DNA of 64,000 nt, taken from assembly GCA_965229525.1 (NCBI GenBank), contig OZ245886.1, positions 1,488,001 through 1,552,000 on the forward strand, read 5' to 3'. Below are positions 34,983 to 43,500 of the stretch, piece by piece (the stretch's first letter is position 1; each line of letters starts with the position of its first letter). The position numbers and the translations under genes were made by a program. This stretch comes from HXMU1420-13 sp965229525. GTDB lineage: Bacteria > Bacteroidota > Rhodothermia > Balneolales > Balneolaceae. Below the pieces are notes generated by a model. It was not told the origin of the DNA, made no database searches, and saw nothing but the letters and a program-made list of their open reading frames with translations.

Positions 34983-36671
34983 ATGAAGTTTTTTACTTCT
35001 CAAATCACCTATTTCATCGCGAATAAGAAATCGAAAACCAATATTCAAAGATTGGCTCAATTTCTGGCCATTCTATTAACATTGATTATTACGTATGGAG
35101 TTTTATTCCATGTTATTATGGAAATGGAGGGGCAAAAGCATTCGTGGATGACGGGCTTTTACTGGACCCTGGTTACCATGAGTACTCTTGGTTTTGGGGA
35201 TATTACTTTCACATCCGATTTAGGCCGTTTGTTTTCGATGGTTGTGTTGGGATCTGGAATTGTTGTGCTGCTGATAATGCTGCCTTTCACATTTATTGAG
35301 TTTTTCTATGCTCCCTGGATGGAAGCACAATCCCGGGCACGGGCTCCACGTGAATTGCCCACACATTTCAAAGATCATGTTATTATCACAAACTTTGACC
35401 CTATTACGCGAACATTGATCGAAAAATTAGATCAATACAATAAGAAGTATGTGCTTTTAGTGCCAGAACTACAGCGAGCACTTGAACACTACGACGATGG
35501 GTATACCGTAATGTTAGGAAATGCAGACAATCCGGATACATACCAGAAAATGCAACTGCACCAGGCATCTATGGTTGTGGCTACTGGCTCAGATATGTTT
35601 AATACCAACGTTGCACATACTGTTAGAGAATTCAACGATCAGATAAAAATTGTGACAACCGCCAATTTTCATGAATCAGTAGATATCATGAAACTTGCGG
35701 GTGCAGATCATGTGCTTCACATGGGAAATTTGTTAGGTAGAGCCTTATCAAGACGAACATTAGGCCAGGATGCGCGAGTGCATACCATCGGCAGAATGGG
35801 CAATATTGTGATCGCTGAGGCAACTGCACATGATACCCCGTTAGTTGGGAAAACATTGCGCGAATCTCAAATTCGAGAGCGTTTGGGAATCAACGTTGTT
35901 GGAATATGGGAACGGGGTAAGTTCCAGGGATCTCATCCTGACACTGTTATTCATGATTATTCTGTGTTAATGATGGCCGGCTCGGTTGATCAGCTAAGAA
36001 TGTATGATGAGTTATTCGGAATCTATGGGGTAAGTGATGAGCCAGTTATCATTATTGGAGGTGGAAGAGTTGGTAGAGCGGCCGCTTATCATCTTAAACG
36101 TAGAAATATTCGATTTAAAATCATTGATAAAAATCCTGATCGAATTCGAAATCCGGAAAATTTCATTCTTGGAGATGCCAACGATTTAAATACCCTGAAA
36201 AAGGCCGGTATCGATAGTGCTCATAGTATCATCATAAGTACCAATCAGGATGATATTAACATCTATCTGACCATTTATGCGCGTCACCTTCGTCCGGATA
36301 TTCATATTGTAGCACGGTCTAGTATTGAAAGAAATGTGAATTCTTTACACCGCGCCGGTGCTGATTTTGTTATGTCGTACGCATCGATGGGAGCAAATGC
36401 GATGTATAATATTTACGAAGAAAACGACATCTTGATGATCGCAGAAGGTCTGAATGTGTTCAGCCTTAAAACACCAAAGAAGATTGCCGGTAAAACACTG
36501 ATTGAAGCTGATATTCGCCACAGAACCAATTGTAATGTCATCGCTTATTCAAATGGAGAAGAGGAAGTTATTAACCCTGATCCGAATCAAATAATACCCG
36601 AAAATAGTGATTTGATTTTAATTGGTGAGACAGAAGCAGAACAAAAGTTCATCGAGGAATACACCGACTGA
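34983..36671 (+). CDS. potassium-channel-like protein with two RCK (TrkA-N/TrkA-C) units
   Basis: A 562-residue protein with two membrane helices (about 26-47 and 83-106) flanking a pore loop whose filter reads TLGFGD (68-73). Two Rossmann-type TrkA-N units follow: one at ~130-245 without the complete glycine motif, the other at ~350-465 with VIIIGGGRVGRAAAYHLKRR. Each is followed by a TrkA-C-like segment (~255-335 and ~475-560). This is the RCK-gated channel design with both RCK domains on one chain, as in GsuK-type channels. It likely conducts K+ under control of nucleotides or ions; the Phe in the filter is a common bacterial variant. Confidence 0.85.
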   Translation: MKFFTSQITYFIANKKSKTNIQRLAQFLAILLTLIITYGVLFHVIMEMEGQKHSWMTGFYWTLVTMSTLGFGDITFTSDLGRLFSMVVLGSGIVVLLIMLPFTFIEFFYAPWMEAQSRARAPRELPTHFKDHVIITNFDPITRTLIEKLDQYNKKYVLLVPELQRALEHYDDGYTVMLGNADNPDTYQKMQLHQASMVVATGSDMFNTNVAHTVREFNDQIKIVTTANFHESVDIMKLAGADHVLHMGNLLGRALSRRTLGQDARVHTIGRMGNIVIAEATAHDTPLVGKTLRESQIRERLGINVVGIWERGKFQGSHPDTVIHDYSVLMMAGSVDQLRMYDELFGIYGVSDEPVIIIGGGRVGRAAAYHLKRRNIRFKIIDKNPDRIRNPENFILGDANDLNTLKKAGIDSAHSIIISTNQDDINIYLTIYARHLRPDIHIVARSSIERNVNSLHRAGADFVMSYASMGANAMYNIYEENDILMIAEGLNVFSLKTPKKIAGKTLIEADIRHRTNCNVIAYSNGEEEVINPDPNQIIPENSDLILIGETEAEQKFIEEYTD

Positions 36672-36709
36672 TCATTATTTGTATAGTTTGAATATTTATT
36701 AATAGGTAT

Positions 36710-37159
36710 ATGAAATACATCCCCTTAATTCTACTCATTATTATTCCTTTTATAGGTTTTGCACAACAAACAGATCAAGTATTAAACGAAATTACCTACG
36801 ATTCTGAATTTACAGATCGACAAGCTGTGATAGAAACCATTAAAAACTTTTATATCGGTGATCATACTGGAAGTATCGAACACAAAAAATTTTCCATGCA
36901 CGAAAATGGAGCTTATCGTTATGTAAACAGAGATGGGGAATATGGAGAAAGTATTTTTAATCTAGATTCTGATAGTGCGGATCCTAATTATCAAGAAGAA
37001 TTATTAAGTATCGAGATTTATCAAAATGTGGCTTTAGCCCGATTACGCCTTGACCAATTTCGTACAGATGTACCTGAATACAAACTAATGATTCTACATA
37101 AGATTCAAGGTGAGTGGAAAATTACAACCATAAGCTGGGGTTTTGGTGTAATTCACTAA
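36710..37159 (+). CDS. exported NTF2/lumazine-binding-like protein
   Basis: A 149-residue protein with a signal peptide (MKYIPLILLIIIPFIGFAQ) and an NTF2-like cone fold (AVIETIKNFYIGDHTGSIE near 39-57, HENGAYRYVNRDGE, ending GEWKITTISWGFG). This matches the putative lumazine-binding/SnoaL-like group common in Bacteroidota; function is unknown. The next gene begins nine bases downstream. Confidence 0.72.
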   Translation: MKYIPLILLIIIPFIGFAQQTDQVLNEITYDSEFTDRQAVIETIKNFYIGDHTGSIEHKKFSMHENGAYRYVNRDGEYGESIFNLDSDSADPNYQEELLSIEIYQNVALARLRLDQFRTDVPEYKLMILHKIQGEWKITTISWGFGVIH

Positions 37160-37168
37160 TTAATTATT

Positions 37169-38266
37169 GTGTCCCCTTCTCTTCTATTTTTACCTGATAT
37201 CTCCGGATTCACTGAATTTGTGAACACTACTGAAATTGCTCATAGCCAGCATGTAATTTCTGAGTTATTGGAAGTTTTATTGGATGCTAATACCATTAAT
37301 CTACAGCTAGCTGAAGTTGAAGGTGATGCCTTGTTCTTTTACAAGGAAGAAGAAGTTCCATCGATGGAAATGCTACTCGCTCAAATCGAGAATATGTTCA
37401 CAGCGTTTTATAGTCACTTAAAATTGTTGGAGACTAATCGAATATGCCCTTGTAATGCCTGTGCCACCGCTCCTAATCTTCAACTTAAAATCATTACTCA
37501 TTCTGGGGAACTTCAATTTATTTCCGTTCAGAATAATAGAAAACCCTTTGGTACAGAGGTTATAGAAGCTCATCGATTGATGAAAAATTCAGTTAATAGT
37601 GAGAATTATGTTCTCATTACTAAGTCACTGTCGGATGAGATAAAAATGCGCACAAATTATATGAGCATGCTGTATAATTTTGATGAGGGTCAGGATAAAT
37701 ATGATGGCAAAACGCTTGAGTACATATACTCAATTATTAATAAAGACGATTTAAAGCTAAAACCATTCAATCAGGCGAAGAATGTTGAGTTCCATGAACC
37801 ACCTTTGATTCAGTTTGAATATCAGGTTGCTGTTTCTGCACCTGAGTTATTGGAATACATCACTAATTATCGGTATCGCCATCAGTGGGTGGATGGAGTT
37901 GACTCTTTTGAGTTCAACGAACATGAAGTTACACGGATTGGATCTGAACATGTGTGTGTAATCAACGAGAAACACATTGATTTCATCACGGTTACCAAAG
38001 AAGGAAAACCCGGACAATTGGTTTATGGCGAACTTTCCACAGATGGAAATCCACTTGGACAGATTTATCAATTTTATATTATTACCCCGATTACACAGCA
38101 TTCCTGTAAGTTAGAAGTTGAAGTCTATCTTGATGATAATTCTACTATCCGAAGGTTTGTGAAACAGTTTGTTATAAAATCTGCGCTTTGGAAAAGTCTA
38201 AAATCAAATCTTGATAAGTTGATCGAGTTTGCGGGTAATCAAACTCATTCTCCCGATTTCAAATAG
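37169..38266 (+). CDS. DUF2652 protein with SRPBCC C-terminal domain
   Basis: A 365-residue cytosolic protein starting at GTG 37169. The N-terminal ~195 residues are DUF2652, with PDISGFTEFVNTTE (9-22) and VEGDALFFY (51-59), which resembles a nucleotide-cyclase fold without a full catalytic set. The C-terminal ~150 residues (FEYQVAVSAPELLEYITNYR) are SRPBCC-like and may bind a ligand. A signalling role is an inference. Its last 22 bp overlap a converging gene. Confidence 0.75.
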   Translation: MSPSLLFLPDISGFTEFVNTTEIAHSQHVISELLEVLLDANTINLQLAEVEGDALFFYKEEEVPSMEMLLAQIENMFTAFYSHLKLLETNRICPCNACATAPNLQLKIITHSGELQFISVQNNRKPFGTEVIEAHRLMKNSVNSENYVLITKSLSDEIKMRTNYMSMLYNFDEGQDKYDGKTLEYIYSIINKDDLKLKPFNQAKNVEFHEPPLIQFEYQVAVSAPELLEYITNYRYRHQWVDGVDSFEFNEHEVTRIGSEHVCVINEKHIDFITVTKEGKPGQLVYGELSTDGNPLGQIYQFYIITPITQHSCKLEVEVYLDDNSTIRRFVKQFVIKSALWKSLKSNLDKLIEFAGNQTHSPDFK

Positions 38267-38661
38267 TGATCGTTTTCTCTAACCAATCTCACAAATACAT
38301 CCAGTCTTTGACGAAATAACTCGGCAAGTATATCATTTCTTCTATCATTCACCTTTGAACTGAAAATCCATTTATTTCGAATCTTCTCATGGCGATGATA
38401 TTTGTTGTAGCAGCAACCGGAATAGGCATCTAAAATCTTTTTAAAAGGTATTTCAATGGCAGGGTGCTTTATCTGGAATTTAGGAAAAGGAGCACTTCTG
38501 GATGTATACATTTCCCATCGAACTTCTACTTCAATCTCTCCTTTTTTCCAAGTGAAGGAGAATTCCTGATTATCATGATTTTTTCGGATCGGTTTATCGA
38601 ATCCATACTCATCCACTAAGAAGGAAAGCTCCTGGACGGTATGGTCACGATAACTGATCAT
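38245..38661 (-). CDS. unrecognised small cytosolic protein
   Basis: A 138-residue protein with no signal peptide or known motif. It contains Trp/aromatic strands (FSFTWKKGEIEVEVRWEMY), a paired Cys (SGCCYNKY) and a basic helix near the end (NDILAELFRQRLDVFVRLVR). It starts eight bases after the stop of the TIR-like gene and its 3' end overlaps DUF2652 by 22 bp, which argues for a real but possibly recently juxtaposed gene. Function is unknown. Confidence 0.5.
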   Translation of the reverse strand: MISYRDHTVQELSFLVDEYGFDKPIRKNHDNQEFSFTWKKGEIEVEVRWEMYTSRSAPFPKFQIKHPAIEIPFKKILDAYSGCCYNKYHRHEKIRNKWIFSSKVNDRRNDILAELFRQRLDVFVRLVRENDHYLKSGE

Positions 38662-38669
38662 TCAGTAGT

Positions 38670-39800
38670 TTAATTATTCAAACTATATTTAATTCTATCA
38701 ATTAAATCGTATCCATTTTTAGAAACTTTATAGCAATCTGTCTTTTCATATTTGATAAGATCATTAAATTCAAGTTCCTCAATTATTGATAGCCAATGGG
38801 CACTTTCCTTAGAATCATTTCCTGTTGAAAATTCTTTTTCAACAGTCTCTATAATTTCTCCAGTTGAAACTCGAGTAATAAAAATATGTCCACTGTTTTC
38901 AACTGCACTCTCCAATAATAATTTCGAATCTCTTGATAAACTGATATATGGATCATGTTCTTCAGCATATTCATAACCTTTCTCTGTAAGGTTATAGATG
39001 GTATTATTAATATTAATTGATATGATAAACCCTAATTCTACCAATTTATCGATTGATTTTTCCCACTTAGCCCTATCTCTTCCCCTCCCAGCATTTAAAA
39101 GTTCACGTCTATTTGTAGATATTGACAAACCATCATTTGATGAAACAACTAAAATACTACCATCTTTATCATAAGAAGCTTCAATTATTAAAATGGACTC
39201 CTGATTTGACAATTCAAAAGTCTTTGTATCTGGACTACTAGAAGAAAATTGTATTTGAATCCCTTCGTCTTTTGATACCTCTAATTCTGAAAAATAAGAG
39301 TCTGTATTTATTTGAATAGTTAGATGCTGTTTTAAATCTGAAACCAGCTCATCAATATTTTCGAAATCAGCATATAAACCTTCTACATCCTTCTTGAACT
39401 CATTTAGTTTTTGAACTTGATTAATATCTAATTCTGAAATTTTAGCTTTATCATCTATGAAGTAGACTGACACCATTTTTCCAGCCTTTTTAACTTCAAA
39501 TATTTCTTCTACAGTTCCGCTAATATAGCTTTCTGTTTCAGTCCCAATTCTCGATCTAAATAAAGCAATTACATAATCAGCCTTTTCAGTTAATTGCTTA
39601 TTAATTATTGGCTGTGGGCCACCTATTCCAAGTTTTGGTGCTGTATTTGTTTTCCAGTGAAGTGGTAAAAATATAATTCCGGTACTTCCAGAATTAATTG
39701 AATTCCATTCATATATAGCTTTCTTAACTTTATCAATATCTACTGATACATCTCCTGGACCACTTATCAGTACTTTAATAACTTTTGCTAAAAATGCCAT
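38670..39800 (-). CDS. TIR/DUF4062-like protein with two tandem winged-helix domains
   Basis: A 376-residue cytosolic protein. Residues 6-120 match the DUF4062/TIR-like N-terminal fold: VLISGPGDVSVD (10-21), LPLHWKTNTAPKLG, DYVIALFRSRIGT and SGTVEEI with Glu98/99 in a possible catalytic position. The rest carries two similar winged-helix units (about 203-285 and 288-372), recognisable by WEKSIDKLVELGFI...LTEKGYEYAE and WLSIIEELEFNDLI...VSKNGYDLID. TIR-like domains often act as NAD-consuming immune effectors; here the winged helices may sense nucleic acid. G+C is low (12 of 60 at 39001-39060) compared with purM. Confidence 0.65.
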   Translation of the reverse strand: MAFLAKVIKVLISGPGDVSVDIDKVKKAIYEWNSINSGSTGIIFLPLHWKTNTAPKLGIGGPQPIINKQLTEKADYVIALFRSRIGTETESYISGTVEEIFEVKKAGKMVSVYFIDDKAKISELDINQVQKLNEFKKDVEGLYADFENIDELVSDLKQHLTIQINTDSYFSELEVSKDEGIQIQFSSSSPDTKTFELSNQESILIIEASYDKDGSILVVSSNDGLSISTNRRELLNAGRGRDRAKWEKSIDKLVELGFIISININNTIYNLTEKGYEYAEEHDPYISLSRDSKLLLESAVENSGHIFITRVSTGEIIETVEKEFSTGNDSKESAHWLSIIEELEFNDLIKYEKTDCYKVSKNGYDLIDRIKYSLNN

Positions 39801-39806
39801 TTCATT

Positions 39807-40133
39807 CTATTCAAACAGGTATTCTTTAACATCTAATCCATAAACACCTTTAGTAAACGTACGCACAATGTTATAGTAAACACCAAAACTTGGTGTTAAT
39901 ACTAAATACATAGACTTTCCTTCATCATAAAATATGATGTATATCTCTTCACTTGTGTCTTCTAAGACGTTCCCTACAAAATATCTTTTCTCTTCAATAC
40001 CTTCGTAAAAACTAAATCCAAATATCTTTTTATCAGATATATTGTATCCTTTTTCTTGGTATTTTTTTTTAGTTGAGATGTAAATCTCAAGCGCTTCATT
40101 ATCTTTCAAATTCGAAATAAAAAAAGATTTCAT
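39807..40133 (-). CDS. unrecognised 108-residue protein upstream of the TIR-like gene
   Basis: A 108-residue soluble protein, rich in Tyr, Phe, Lys and Glu, with alternating beta-like strands (KRYFVGNVL, EIYIIFYDEGKSMYLVLTP). There is no family I recognise. It lies 2 bp after the purM stop and 6 bp before the TIR-like gene, so all share a transcript unless an internal promoter exists. Very low G+C suggests it came with the TIR-like gene; an immunity or sensor partner is possible but unproven. Confidence 0.5.
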   Translation of the reverse strand: MKSFFISNLKDNEALEIYISTKKKYQEKGYNISDKKIFGFSFYEGIEEKRYFVGNVLEDTSEEIYIIFYDEGKSMYLVLTPSFGVYYNIVRTFTKGVYGLDVKEYLFE

Positions 40134-40135
40134 AT

Positions 40136-41140
40136 TTAAACCACTTTCCCCACTTCAAAAACTTCTTCCCCTAACTCAGCAGCTTTAGCTTTTACAGCTT
40201 CAACTGCATTCGGAGAAACAACAGCCACTAATCCAATACCAAGATTAAAAGTTGCCTGCATATCTTCTTCAGGAACATTTCCAATTTCTTGGATCATATT
40301 ATAAACAGAAGGTCTTTTCCACGCATCCCAATGAATATCTAATGCCAGACCATCAGGTAGGATTCGCTTGGTATTTCCAACCATTCCCCCACCTGTGATG
40401 TGAGAAAATCCATTCACGCCATCTAAATCTTTTAAAGCAGAAATAACCGGTAAGTAGGATCTATGAACCTGGAGTAATTCTTCGGCAACTGTGGATCCCA
40501 ACTCATCTACATGATCATTCACATCATATTCACTGAATAGCACTTTTCTAGCTAAGGAGTATCCATTGGTGTGTAATCCAGAACTTTTGAATCCGATTAG
40601 CACATCTCCTTTTTGAATTTCAGCTCCATTGATAACCTGATCTTCATCTACAATCCCAACAATGGTTCCTGCCAGATCAAATTCACCCTCTCCGTAAATA
40701 TCCGGCATTTCAGCGGTTTCACCACCAATTAAAGCCACACCATTTTCTTTACAAGCTGTCGCAAATCCTTTAATAACTTGAACTCCTACTCCCTGCTCTA
40801 ATTTCCCTGTCGAAAAATAATCCAGGAAGAAAAGAGGAGTAGCTCCACAAACTGCAATGTCATTAATACAATGATTCACCAAACACTGACCAACAGTATC
40901 ATATACACCTGCTTTGAAGGCAACAATCAGTTTAGTTCCAACTCCATCCACCGAGCTTACAAAAACTGGTTTTTTATACCCGGTAAAATCGGGACGGAAA
41001 AATCCACCAAATCCACCAATGTTTGAAAGAACAGCATCACTGTGCGTCTCTTTTACCATGCCTTTGATAGAATTCACGAGTTCTTCACCAGCTTTAATAT
41101 CAACACCGGCATCTTTATAGGTAATGGATTTCTTACTCAT
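40136..41140 (-). CDS. purM: phosphoribosylformylglycinamidine cyclo-ligase (AIR synthetase)
   Basis: A 334-residue cytosolic enzyme that closes FGAM to aminoimidazole ribonucleotide using ATP in purine synthesis. Signatures are YKDAGVDI at the start, SSVDGVGTKLIVAF (62-75), the CGATPLFFLDYFSTGKL block, IGGETAEMPDIY and HITGGGMVGNTKRILP. Length matches the family. It starts 38 bases after the stop of the DinB/YfiT-like gene. Downstream on the same strand are the AT-rich 108-residue and TIR-like genes, which are not part of purine metabolism. Confidence 0.96.
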   Translation of the reverse strand: MSKKSITYKDAGVDIKAGEELVNSIKGMVKETHSDAVLSNIGGFGGFFRPDFTGYKKPVFVSSVDGVGTKLIVAFKAGVYDTVGQCLVNHCINDIAVCGATPLFFLDYFSTGKLEQGVGVQVIKGFATACKENGVALIGGETAEMPDIYGEGEFDLAGTIVGIVDEDQVINGAEIQKGDVLIGFKSSGLHTNGYSLARKVLFSEYDVNDHVDELGSTVAEELLQVHRSYLPVISALKDLDGVNGFSHITGGGMVGNTKRILPDGLALDIHWDAWKRPSVYNMIQEIGNVPEEDMQATFNLGIGLVAVVSPNAVEAVKAKAAELGEEVFEVGKVV

Positions 41141-41154
41141 TGATCGAAATAAAT

Positions 41155-41679
41155 TTATCTATTTGGTCTGGTTACAAGTTGAATGTGACCCAGATGATGA
41201 TTTCCATGCCAGGCGTATAAAGCTACAACTCCAACCAATGTATCAGGGTATTTTTCGTCCTCTGGATGATAGAGGGTCCTATTCAATTCTTCAGTAGACA
41301 ACCTTTTAAGTGTAGCTACCATTTTTTTGTGAAGAATTTCAAGAAAAACCAATGCGTCCTCAACAGAAACATCTTCATAATCACCATGTTCTGCCCATAA
41401 ATGTTGTTCATAGGGCTTAATGGTTGGATGTTCTTCAGTGAGTGTATTTTTAATTCTGATAAATGCATTCAGGTGACTGTCACAAATGTGATGCATTACT
41501 TTTCGTACCGACCATCCACCGACACGGTACGGGGTATTTAAATTCGACTCCGATAAGGATATAATTTCCTCTTTTAGTCTGGCCGGTAACGCTTCAATCT
41601 CTGCAATGTATTTCGGTGCATCTTCTGCTTTGTATTCAGCATCGTAATCGAAATCACCAATTGGAAAAGAAGGATTCAT
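41155..41679 (-). CDS. YfiT/DinB-like putative metal-dependent hydrolase or thiol transferase
   Basis: A 174-residue protein of the DinB/YfiT four-helix fold. Metal ligands are His in VRKVMHHICDSHLNAFIRIK and the pair in YAWHGNHHLGHI near the C-terminus. YfiT relatives are bacillithiol S-transferases or hydrolases. The start is the ATG at 41679; an in-frame TTG at 41688 is weaker. It is divergent from dtd across the DnaA-box-rich gap and followed by purM. Confidence 0.82.
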   Translation of the reverse strand: MNPSFPIGDFDYDAEYKAEDAPKYIAEIEALPARLKEEIISLSESNLNTPYRVGGWSVRKVMHHICDSHLNAFIRIKNTLTEEHPTIKPYEQHLWAEHGDYEDVSVEDALVFLEILHKKMVATLKRLSTEELNRTLYHPEDEKYPDTLVGVVALYAWHGNHHLGHIQLVTRPNR

Positions 41680-41748
41680 CTGATTCAATTTTTTATGGAT
41701 TCAAATATACTACTCTTTAAAAGCTTAAAAGGATCAATTTTTTAAATC

Positions 41749-42103
41749 TTTTCCACACCCTCTTAAGCGATTAAAATAAAATTTAAATCTTTAGTAATTA
41801 GTATTAGGCAGTGTGGATTTGTGGATAAAAAACTTTTCTTTTTTTTAAACAAAACTTGACCACCACATGTGGAAAGCAATGTTGAAAAAATGCTATTAAA
41901 AATCAGTGGCTTATTTAAAATAAGTTTCACTTCTCAACATGTACACAAAAATCACACATAGTATTCAATAAAATTCCATCCACACAAAAAGTTATTCTTT
42001 TTGCATGTTGATTAGATCAGAGTTTTGTGGAAACTTGTGCAGAACTTTTGCGAATTTAGGTTATCCCAATGTTATCAGAATTCTATCCACATATTAATCC
42101 ACA
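41749..42103. other. cluster of DnaA-box-like sequences in an AT-rich intergenic region (candidate oriC or DnaA-binding region)
   Basis: The 436-bp gap 41680-42115 holds no gene. TGTGGATAA at 41820-41828 is a perfect inverted DnaA box (TTATCCACA) and TTTTCCACA at 41749-41757 fits the degenerate consensus. One-mismatch relatives are at 41868-41876, 42026-42034, 42083-42091 (CTATCCACA) and 42095-42103 (TAATCCACA), and a weaker one is at 41976-41984. A T-rich stretch (41834-41846) and a CCACATGTGG palindrome (41863-41872) lie between. Transcription diverges here. This is origin-like, but ribosomal genes nearby run against the expected fork direction. Confidence 0.5.
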
Positions 42104-42115
42104 GTTTTTCAAAGT

Positions 42116-42556
42116 ATGAGAGTTGTTGTTCAGCGCGTAAGCGAAGCCAAAGTAACAGTGGATGAGGAAGTAACAGGATCCATTCAACAAGGACTTTTAT
42201 TGCTTGTAGGAGTCCATCAAAATGATACCGATGATCAATTGAAATGGATGTGCGAGAAAATCCTGAAACTACGTGTATTCCCCGATGAAGATGGAAAAAT
42301 GAATAAATCTGTGACTGATGTTAATGGAGGAATCCTTGTAGTATCACAATTCACTTTATATGGTGATGCTAAAAAAGGTACTCGACCCTCGTATATCGAA
42401 GCAGCTCGACCAGATAAAGCGGAACCAATGTATGAACAGATGATCGAGTACTTCAAAATCCATTCTAATCTAAATATTCAGGGTGGAAGATTTGGAGCAA
42501 TGATGGATGTTCATCTTGTAAATGATGGACCTGTTACCCTAATCCTGGAGAAGTAA
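42116..42556 (+). CDS. dtd: D-aminoacyl-tRNA deacylase
   Basis: A 146-residue cytosolic enzyme that hydrolyses D-amino acids (and glycine from mischarged tRNA-Ala) off tRNA. Family motifs are MRVVVQRVSEAKV at the start, LVVSQFTLYGDAKKGTRP (75-92) and the C-terminal LVNDGPVTLILE, which together form the cross-subunit active site. Length matches the family. The next gene starts two bases after the stop, with a Shine-Dalgarno inside the end of dtd. Confidence 0.96.
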   Translation: MRVVVQRVSEAKVTVDEEVTGSIQQGLLLLVGVHQNDTDDQLKWMCEKILKLRVFPDEDGKMNKSVTDVNGGILVVSQFTLYGDAKKGTRPSYIEAARPDKAEPMYEQMIEYFKIHSNLNIQGGRFGAMMDVHLVNDGPVTLILEK

Positions 42557-42557
42557 G

Positions 42558-43445
42558 TTGGCAGTAATTTTTCTTTTTATAGATGGTGTGGGACTTGGAA
42601 AGCGATCGGGTGAGAATCCGTTTTTCAGCCAGACTTATGAAAGTATGCAGGTTTTATCAGGAGAGAATTTCTTTGAAGATGCTGATTCAATCAAAAAATC
42701 CAATCATCTATTTAAACCTATTGACGCCAATTTAGATGTCGAGGGATTACCACAAAGTGGAACAGGACAGGCTACTTTATTCTCAGGAGAGAATGCGAGT
42801 AAAGTAATTGGAAAACATTTTGGCCCGTATCCACATTCTGGAATTCGACATCTTCTTGAAGAGCAAAGCATTTTTCATGCAGTTCAGGAAGCTGGGAAGA
42901 AGCCGTATTTCATGAATGCTTATCCACCCATTTTCTTTGAATATGCTGAGAAGAGAAATAGATGGAGCTGCACGACTTTGATGACGAGATCAGCCGGTGT
43001 TAAACTGAATTCCATTAAAGAAATTGAAAACGACCAGGCAATAACTGCAGAGATTGTACAAAATGCCTGGCGGGAAAGATTGGATATCGATATTCCAAAA
43101 ATCACGGCAACTGATGCTGCAAAACGGTTATTGAATGTGATTCCAAACTACGATCTGGTGCTCTATGAGTATTATCTCACCGATAAAGCAGGTCATAACA
43201 AATCTCATGAAGATGCTGAACGTGTGATGAAACCACTGGATGAATTTCTAATGCATATCCTTAAAAATAAAAGAAGTGAGGATGTATTAGTGATTACCAG
43301 TGATCATGGAAATATGGAAGACTTATCGGTTCGATCTCACACTCGAAATGCGGTTCCAATAATGGTTTTTGGTGATGGAGCAGATGCTTTTGATACAATT
43401 GAAAGCTTGGTTGATGTGAAGGAAGGTATATTAAAATTGATTTAA
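42558..43445 (+). CDS. alkaline-phosphatase-superfamily metalloenzyme
   Basis: A 295-residue cytosolic protein of the phosphoglycerate/phosphopentomutase-type metalloenzyme fold: FIDGVGLGK (6-14) supplies an Asp ligand, SGTGQATL the nucleophile region, TDKAGHNKSHED and TSDHGNMEDL further ligands, and SHTRNAVP a last His. It lacks the inserted domain of cofactor-independent phosphoglycerate mutase, so a different phosphate-group substrate is likely. The start is TTG at 42558, supported by GGAG seven bases upstream. Operon with dtd. Confidence 0.75.
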   Translation: MAVIFLFIDGVGLGKRSGENPFFSQTYESMQVLSGENFFEDADSIKKSNHLFKPIDANLDVEGLPQSGTGQATLFSGENASKVIGKHFGPYPHSGIRHLLEEQSIFHAVQEAGKKPYFMNAYPPIFFEYAEKRNRWSCTTLMTRSAGVKLNSIKEIENDQAITAEIVQNAWRERLDIDIPKITATDAAKRLLNVIPNYDLVLYEYYLTDKAGHNKSHEDAERVMKPLDEFLMHILKNKRSEDVLVITSDHGNMEDLSVRSHTRNAVPIMVFGDGADAFDTIESLVDVKEGILKLI

Positions 43446-43500
43446 CCAGTTTGTGGTCTGATCATGAACTGAGGGTACATTAAACTATCAGATTAAAGTA

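Noticed and set aside
38670..40133. Toxin-antitoxin pair formed by the TIR-like and 108-residue proteins
   Set aside because: No toxin or antitoxin motif is visible in the small protein; adjacency alone is not enough.
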